From NCBI GenBank assembly GCA_046318675.1, contig JBKCUA010000034.1:1-19269 (forward strand): a stretch of DNA of 19,269 nucleotides, read 5' to 3'. This document shows, in pieces, positions 14,749-19,269 of this stretch (within the stretch, counting starts at the first letter, position 1; the number at the start of each line of letters is the position of its first letter). The stretch comes from JBKCUA01 sp046318675. GTDB lineage: Bacteria; Pseudomonadota; Alphaproteobacteria; JAJTHO01. Under the pieces are notes generated by a model. That model did not search any database, was not told where the DNA came from, and saw only the letters and a list, made by a program, of their open reading frames with translations. The position numbers were made by a program, and so were the translations under genes.

Positions 14749-15849
14749 TTAAGAGAACAACCCCAGCACGCGCTCTTTCATCTCCCGAAGCCACGGCAAT
14801 GCCGACCGCCGCGCCTTGCCCTCGTGCAGGATGCGTTGATAGAAGTCGATATAATTTTTTACGGCAATCGCTGGGGTATAGTGGGCTTCGTAGCGGGCAC
14901 TGCCCCCTGCAACAATGGTTTGTTGCCAGCTTGAATCGTTTTCAAGCTGGCGCAGGCAGCGGGCAAGGCTGGCGGCATCGTCCACCGGAAAAACCAGGGC
15001 ATTTTCCCCATGGATTGCCCCGACGCGGGGCGCGACAGCGTTGGAGAGGATCAAAGGCCGCCGCTGCGCCCAAGCCACCAGGGGCATCAGGGCAAACGGC
15101 TCATGCCGGGATGGTACCACCACCACATCACAGGCGGCCAGAAGGCTGGCTTTTTCATCCGCCCAAGGCAACCACCGCACCCGATCGGCTACGCCGTTCT
15201 TTACGGCCAGATCGTGCAGCAGGGGTTTTGCCTCTCCCTCTCCCGAAACCCATAAATAATGTTGAGGCAGAAAGGCTAATGCCTTTAACATTACATCAAA
15301 GGCATTATCATCATGCAACATCCCGGCACAGAAAATCAGGGGCGCATCGTCCGGTGTTTCTAAACTCGCCCGCGGCAATGGTGCCGCTGTATCGGATCGG
15401 GTAAACCCCCGAAGCAGGTGAATGCGATCCGCTGGCCAGCCCTGTTCGATAACCGACTGCACCACGCCCTTGGTGATACCAATAAGGTGATCGCACGGAC
15501 GGTAATAACGCAGGTTCTGATACCCGCGCAGCCACCCCACGTGAAGGTATTTGCCCTTTGGCAGATGCTCCGTTGCCTGCGCCATCCATGTTTGAACAAT
15601 ATTAGGGCGAAAATCCGCCACGGCTTTGGCAATAACCCGCCGCACGGCACGATGGGTGTAATCGCCTTCTAAAACCTCTGTGGTGATGACCCCGGCGTTT
15701 TTGAGGCGTTCGCGCTGGCTATCGTGGTGGAGGAGGACGACCTCCTGCGCAACACCGGCTTCTTGCAGGGCAATGCACAGGTTAGCAAAGTAACTCTCTA
15801 CCCCGCCGTGCACAGGGGTGGCTAAAATATGCAGGACGCGAGGCATCAC
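14749..15849 (-). CDS. GT4-like glycosyltransferase
   Basis: This 366-residue protein looks like a GT-B fold glycosyltransferase of family 4, probably acting on a surface polysaccharide or lipid at the cytoplasmic membrane. The N-terminal domain opens RVLHILATPVHGGVESYFAN, with the GGVE loop at 15-18. The C-terminal nucleotide-sugar domain begins near LIFCAGML (171-178) and contains DVVVVPSRHEPFALMPLVAW. In the usual E-x7-E motif the first glutamate is E250, but the second position is V258. Donor and acceptor are unknown. The start is ATG 15846 or the preceding GTG, with GGGGG upstream. No other envelope genes are adjacent. Confidence 0.8.
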   Translation of the reverse strand: MMPRVLHILATPVHGGVESYFANLCIALQEAGVAQEVVLLHHDSQRERLKNAGVITTEVLEGDYTHRAVRRVIAKAVADFRPNIVQTWMAQATEHLPKGKYLHVGWLRGYQNLRYYRPCDHLIGITKGVVQSVIEQGWPADRIHLLRGFTRSDTAAPLPRASLETPDDAPLIFCAGMLHDDNAFDVMLKALAFLPQHYLWVSGEGEAKPLLHDLAVKNGVADRVRWLPWADEKASLLAACDVVVVPSRHEPFALMPLVAWAQRRPLILSNAVAPRVGAIHGENALVFPVDDAASLARCLRQLENDSSWQQTIVAGGSARYEAHYTPAIAVKNYIDFYQRILHEGKARRSALPWLREMKERVLGLFS

Positions 15850-15916
15850 AAGCCCCCATGGTGATGGTTCATAATGACGATACTATGAGAAAAATCGGCA
15901 TAAGGTAAAGTGGGGA

Positions 15917-16291
15917 TCAACGCTGCTGACCGTCGTTGTGTTGGGTAAGCCGTGCCAGTAAGGCCGATATTCCAGATGCTGCAAGACACGCTGTACCGAC
16001 AGCAGCAAACCCTTCAATGTTAGATACCATAGATAGAAGCATAAGACCTGAGCCTACACCAAATGTTGCGGTAGTAATAAGATGGGTTTCTTGCTTCTCG
16101 CGGGCTTCTTCGTACCGTTGCGCCGCATATAGTATTAGCCACGGGGAGGCAGAAACAACAGCTCCTATGCCACCAGCTACTTTCCCAGCCCCAGAATCTT
16201 GGAGTAACGCATACGCAACCCACGGCAGTGCAGCAGCAACACACGTACCAACAACTATAGGTAAACGATCAGGATTTCCCGGTGGCGGCAT
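15917..16291 (-). CDS. small membrane protein, unknown function
   Basis: From ATG 16291 the product has 124 residues. Hydrophobic helices lie at about 9-30, 36-55, 75-90 and 95-112, with one charged cytoplasm-like loop RYEEAREKQE between the second and third. The glycine/alanine-rich helices carry no motif I recognise. A TTG at 16306 would add five residues. Neither start has a clear ribosome-binding site. It lies between the glycosyltransferase and repeat A copy 2; a phage or toxin role cannot be judged from the sequence. Confidence 0.55.
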   Translation of the reverse strand: MPPPGNPDRLPIVVGTCVAAALPWVAYALLQDSGAGKVAGGIGAVVSASPWLILYAAQRYEEAREKQETHLITTATFGVGSGLMLLSMVSNIEGFAAVGTACLAASGISALLARLTQHNDGQQR

Positions 16292-16337
16292 AACAAATAA
16301 TATCAATTTTATTATTAAATTGCAATAATTTTTTATT

Positions 16338-16357
16338 CCCGCAATGGGCGGGTTTTT
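16338..16357 (+). terminator. plus-strand rho-independent terminator
   Basis: CCCGC, AATGG, GCGGG followed by TTTTTA gives a 5-bp GC stem with a T-run on the plus strand. No plus-strand gene lies upstream for more than 10 kb, so it looks orphaned. The reverse orientation lacks a T-run. Confidence 0.5.
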
Positions 16358-16364
16358 AATACAA

Positions 16365-16512
16365 GGGCACCTTATAATAACCTTATTTATAGGGATGAGT
16401 AGCTAGAAAGGGCTAGGCGAGCAAACGCAAGCGTACTCAAACGTACGTGCGGATTGCGAGCATAGACCTGACGACGCCAATCGCCTTAGAAATAAGGTTA
16501 TTAGAGGTGCCC
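16365..16512 (+). repeat. MITE-like palindromic repeat A, copy 2
   Basis: This 148-bp copy shows both termini: GGGCACCTTATAATAACC on the left and GGTTATTAGAGGTGCCC on the right. The interior is nearly identical to copy 3. Changes in one arm (TTATAATAACCTTATTT) are partly matched in the other (AAATAAGGTTATTAGAGG), so pairing is largely preserved. It ends 47 bp before the nuoD start. I see no convincing target-site duplication. Confidence 0.88.
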
Positions 16513-16559
16513 ATAAAAACACCCTTTCTCATAGCGCGCAAGTACGCTACACACCCCCC

Positions 16560-17771
16560 ATGATCGCTGTGCACACCCTTGCCCCTGGCACTGAAAAACC
16601 CTCCGCGCAACCAACCACTACCATTAACTTTGGCCCCCAGCACCCCGCCGCCCATGGCGTGCTGCGCCTGATTCTTGAAATGGATGGTGAAGTGATTGAG
16701 CGCGCCGATCCCCATGTTGGTTTGCTCCACCGGGGTACGGAAAAACTTATTGAGCATAAGACCTATCTTCAGGCCGTGCCGTACTTCGATCGCCTCGACT
16801 ACGTTGCCCCGATGAACCAGGAGCACGCCTTTGCCTTGGCCGTGGAAAAACTGCTGGGCATTACCCCGCCGCCACGGGGTCAGTATATCAGGGTGCTTTT
16901 TTGCGAAATTGGCCGTATTCTCAACCATATCCTCAACATATCCACCTTTGCCCTTGATGTGGGTGCCATGACCCCGTTTTTGTGGGGCTTTGAGGAACGG
17001 GAAACCCTCATGGGTTTTTATGAGCAGGTCTCCGGCGCGCGCCTGCACGCCGCCTATTTCCGCCCCGGCGGTGTGCATCAGGACTTGCCCGAAGGCCTCA
17101 CGGATAAAATCACCGCCTTTTGCGATCGCTTCCCTAAAGTTATTGACGATATGGAAGGGTTACTCACCGAAAACCGTATTTTCAAACAACGCACCGTGGA
17201 CATCGGTATTGCCAGCAAGGAACAGGCCTTGGCATGGGGGCTTACCGGGCCAATGTTGCGCGCCAGTGGTATTGCGTGGGACTTACGCAAGAGCCAGCCT
17301 TACGATGTGTATGCCGAGATGGATTTTGGCGTGCCTATTGGTAAGAATGGCGATTGCTATGATCGCTACCTCGTGCGGATTGCCGAGATGCGGGAATCTC
17401 TCAAGATTATCCGCCAGTGCCTGCACAAAATGCCCAACGGTGCCGTCAAGGTGCAGGATCACAAAATTGCCCCACCACCCCGCGCCGAGATGAAGCGCAG
17501 CATGGAAGCCCTCATCCACCACTTTAAGCTCTACACCGAAGGCTACCACGTCCCCGCCGGGGAAACCTACACCGCCGTTGAGGCACCCAAGGGCGAGTTC
17601 GGCGTGTACCTCGTCAGCGACGGCAGCAACAAGGCCTATCGCTGCAAAATCCGTGCCCCGGGGTTTGCGTTTTTGCAAGCACTGGATGTACTCTCTAGGG
17701 GTCATATGCTGGCCGATGTAGTGGCGATTATTGGCTCCATGGATATTGTATTTGGAGAAGTGGATCGGTAG
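16560..17771 (+). CDS. nuoD: NADH-quinone oxidoreductase subunit D
   Basis: NuoD (49-kDa subunit) lines the quinone site of complex I at the cytoplasmic face of the inner membrane. The 403-residue protein is full length. It has INFGPQHPAAHGVLRLILEM at 22-41, HVGLLHRGTEKLIEHKTY near 52-69, YVAPMNQEHAFALAVEKL, the GFEERETLMGFYEQVSGARL block and the C-terminal APGFAFLQALD...LADVVAIIGSMDIVFGEVDR. The quinone-binding His within GPQHPAAHG is present. The genes that normally flank it (nuoC, nuoE) are absent: upstream is repeat A, downstream a convergent gene. No ribosome-binding site precedes the ATG, which is preceded by a C run. Confidence 0.96.
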   Translation: MIAVHTLAPGTEKPSAQPTTTINFGPQHPAAHGVLRLILEMDGEVIERADPHVGLLHRGTEKLIEHKTYLQAVPYFDRLDYVAPMNQEHAFALAVEKLLGITPPPRGQYIRVLFCEIGRILNHILNISTFALDVGAMTPFLWGFEERETLMGFYEQVSGARLHAAYFRPGGVHQDLPEGLTDKITAFCDRFPKVIDDMEGLLTENRIFKQRTVDIGIASKEQALAWGLTGPMLRASGIAWDLRKSQPYDVYAEMDFGVPIGKNGDCYDRYLVRIAEMRESLKIIRQCLHKMPNGAVKVQDHKIAPPPRAEMKRSMEALIHHFKLYTEGYHVPAGETYTAVEAPKGEFGVYLVSDGSNKAYRCKIRAPGFAFLQALDVLSRGHMLADVVAIIGSMDIVFGEVDR

Positions 17772-17774
17772 GGG

Positions 17775-19010
17775 TTAGTGCTGGTGCTGGTGCTGGTGCT
17801 GGTTTAGGCGCGCATAGAATGCCGTTGTACCTAGTTCCCCTAGTTCCCCTAGTTCCCGTCGTGCCGCTTGATTAAGCCCTTGTATTAACGCCGGACCGAT
17901 GTCTGGACGGGCTACATAGCCAATAAAGTCGTTGACTGATTGGAGGAACTGAGTTTCAGCAGCAAGTCGAATCCCTGTATTCTTGCTTTGACGATTATCA
18001 AGGAACGTTTGCACGGCTGGAGCTACAAGGAGAAGTTCGCCCTTTTTACCCAGAGCAATAGTATTCAGTGCTGTTTCTAATGCGCCCAAGGCTACAAGAT
18101 CGGCGTGGAAAAGGCCAAGAACAGGGTACCATTCTTTAGCGGTGCGAAAGTCAGTGTTAATATCTTTTTGTTTAATGTCGGTGGCAAGGATGGTGCCTGC
18201 AAGGACTTCTGCAGCCAGTGGTCCGATCTCAGGAGGTATGATGCCTGCATTCAGCATTTTAAGCCCCAGAGATGGGGAGCATTGAAAGTCTTGAGTAACT
18301 GGCGCAATATGATTGTCCAGCACATCTTGAGCAATAATCGCAGAGATATTTTCCCCAGGGGATTCTCCTGACAGTGCTTGTACAGCACGATCTATAGTTT
18401 GCTTAGGAAGGTTAAGTATATTTTCGTAATAGCTTCGCACAGTATTTTGCGTTTCATTTTCATTTTTTTCCATATTACTAGCAACAAGCGTATTTTCACC
18501 AAGATACCCCACGTCGTGAGCAGCCGCAGCATAAAGAGCAAGAAGTTCCATGGAAATATTCCGCGCCTCAGCCGGGGCCATCATGGATTGCAGCACGGTC
18601 ATGAACATCACCTTGATGATGTGCTCGGCACTGGCACGGAATGCGCCGTTTTCTTGTATCTGTGGCCCAACGTGGTAGAGCAGCTCAATTTCAGGGTTGA
18701 TGGGAGATTGAGTCTGTTGTTTTGCAACAATGCCGCACATCTCGATAATGGACTTGACCATACCATCGTCCATCGCGGACGTGGTATTTCCACCGATAAT
18801 AGATTGGGCAAGGAAGTAGGCAATATCTGTGAGTGGTTGAGTGCTGGCTTCTTTAATCCATTGATTGCAAGCGACGGCAAAGTTACTGAATGTATCGAGT
18901 TCTGCCTCGGTAAAGGGAAAAGTTCCTGAAACTTCAGCGCAACGGTACTTGGCACATAGCTCAGATACCGCCTCATACCCTTCAATGCCCGCAATATTTT
19001 TTAGAAACAT
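17775..19010 (-). CDS. divergent class I cyclic nucleotide phosphodiesterase-like HD protein
   Basis: From ATG 19010 the product has 411 residues. About 120 N-terminal residues match nothing I know. The rest follows the order of class I 3',5'-cyclic nucleotide phosphodiesterases: AEHIIKVM (H130), LALYAAAAHDVGYLGEN (H165, D166), AGTILATDIKQK (D278), VLGLFHADLVALG (D304) and QFLQSVNDFIGYVARP near 354-369. So the H, HD and D metal ligands are kept. The second His of HDxxH is Y169, and the catalytic His four residues before the first ligand is not present (A126). Activity is therefore uncertain; it may be altered or absent. The C-terminus is (QH)4. TTG 19103 would add 31 hydrophobic residues but reads into repeat DNA. 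Its stop is three bases from the nuoD stop, tail to tail. Confidence 0.6.
   Translation of the reverse strand: MFLKNIAGIEGYEAVSELCAKYRCAEVSGTFPFTEAELDTFSNFAVACNQWIKEASTQPLTDIAYFLAQSIIGGNTTSAMDDGMVKSIIEMCGIVAKQQTQSPINPEIELLYHVGPQIQENGAFRASAEHIIKVMFMTVLQSMMAPAEARNISMELLALYAAAAHDVGYLGENTLVASNMEKNENETQNTVRSYYENILNLPKQTIDRAVQALSGESPGENISAIIAQDVLDNHIAPVTQDFQCSPSLGLKMLNAGIIPPEIGPLAAEVLAGTILATDIKQKDINTDFRTAKEWYPVLGLFHADLVALGALETALNTIALGKKGELLLVAPAVQTFLDNRQSKNTGIRLAAETQFLQSVNDFIGYVARPDIGPALIQGLNQAARRELGELGELGTTAFYARLNQHQHQHQH
17778..17801. repeat. 6-bp microsatellite encoding (QH)4
   Basis: GTGCTG is repeated four times next to the stop codon of the HD gene; read on the minus strand it encodes four Gln-His pairs. 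Copy-number change would lengthen or shorten the tail without shifting frame. Confidence 0.9.
17831..17857. repeat. 9-bp tandem repeat encoding ELG x3
   Basis: CTAGTTCCC is repeated three times exactly; on the minus strand it gives ELGELGELG near residues 386-394 of the HD protein. Confidence 0.9.
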
Positions 19011-19088
19011 GCCTAATATTAAATTAAAATATATAAAAAGTAAACTATAAAATAGGCGGTTTCCAAAACGAAGTGCAATACTTCGTAA

Positions 19089-19128
19089 TATAGCGGGTTG
19101 CAAAATTACTTTTAATTATGAAACCAGC
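19089..19128 (+). repeat. small TATAGC palindrome (repeat B module), interrupted
   Basis: TATAGCGGGTTGCAAAATTA at the left and TAATTATGAAACCAGC at the right form the small module seen at the right of repeat B. The expected final TATA is missing because repeat A copy 3 starts at the next base. Confidence 0.65.
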
Positions 19129-19269
19129 GGGCACCTCTATTAACCCATTTATAGGGATGAGTGGCTAGAAAGGGCTAGGCGAGCAAACGTAAGCGTACTC
19201 AAACGTACGTGCGGATTGCGAGCATAGACCTGACGACGCCAATCGCCCTAGAAATGAGGTTAATAGAGG
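19129..19269 (+). repeat. MITE-like palindromic repeat A, copy 3
   Basis: It begins GGGCACCTCTATTAACCC and runs to the window end at GGTTAATAGAGG, where the last five bases (TGCCC expected) fall outside. It is the reverse complement of copy 1 with few changes and lies in the same orientation as copy 2. Confidence 0.87.

Noticed and set aside
16437..17078. Long minus-strand frame opposite nuoD
   Set aside because: It covers the antisense of nuoD and part of repeat A, with no recognisable protein features.
19011..19103. N-terminal membrane extension of the HD protein from TTG 19103
   Set aside because: The extension reads into repeat DNA and starts at a rare codon; ATG 19010 is simpler, though a membrane anchor is not excluded.

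Overview
The window looks like a piece of an alphaproteobacterial chromosome. The evidence is the gene set: a 41-residue L36 of the alphaproteobacterial long form, the cytochrome c maturation protein CcmH, the ubiquinone enzyme Coq7, complex I subunit NuoD, an AddA-type helicase, NfuA, GpsA and a P-II protein. I cannot name the genus. Several housekeeping proteins are shorter than their families usually are (RNase R, TsaB, GpsA, AddA), while the gaps between genes are full of repeats. That combination suggests a streamlined, possibly host-associated lineage, but this is inference.

Layout. Positions 1-141 hold one copy of a palindromic MITE-like element (family A). A shortened rnr follows on the plus strand. 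A 415-bp repeat-rich gap leads into a tightly packed plus-strand operon: rpmJ, a lipoprotein, a P-II gene, nfuA, a Bax-like glucosaminidase, a very short tsaB and gpsA (2495-6266). A 721-bp gap made almost entirely of palindromes comes next. All genes from there to 16.3 kb are on the minus strand. In transcription order they are mnmC2-like oxidase, ccmH and an amino-acid-type ABC ATPase; then rpmG, a MscS-type channel and infA; then a small membrane protein, a glycosyltransferase, an addA lacking its nuclease domain, dsbB and coq7. The last part, 16.4-19.3 kb, holds a lone nuoD (plus) and a convergent gene for a divergent class I cyclic-nucleotide-phosphodiesterase-like HD protein. This segment lies between two direct copies of repeat A.

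Two repeat families dominate the gaps. Family A (about 146 bp, termini GGGCACCT...AGGTGCCC) has three copies, and the first and last form inverted copies at the two ends of the window. Family B (about 140 bp, termini TATAGC...GCTATA) has three full-length-type copies and several partial ones, and is built from smaller palindromic modules. GC-rich perfect hairpins form a third group. Because the window starts and stops inside copies of A, it may be a draft contig that broke at repeats.

The most unusual items are the phosphodiesterase-like protein, which keeps the metal-site histidine and aspartates but lacks the usual catalytic histidine, and the repeated loss of whole domains or loops from otherwise intact housekeeping genes.
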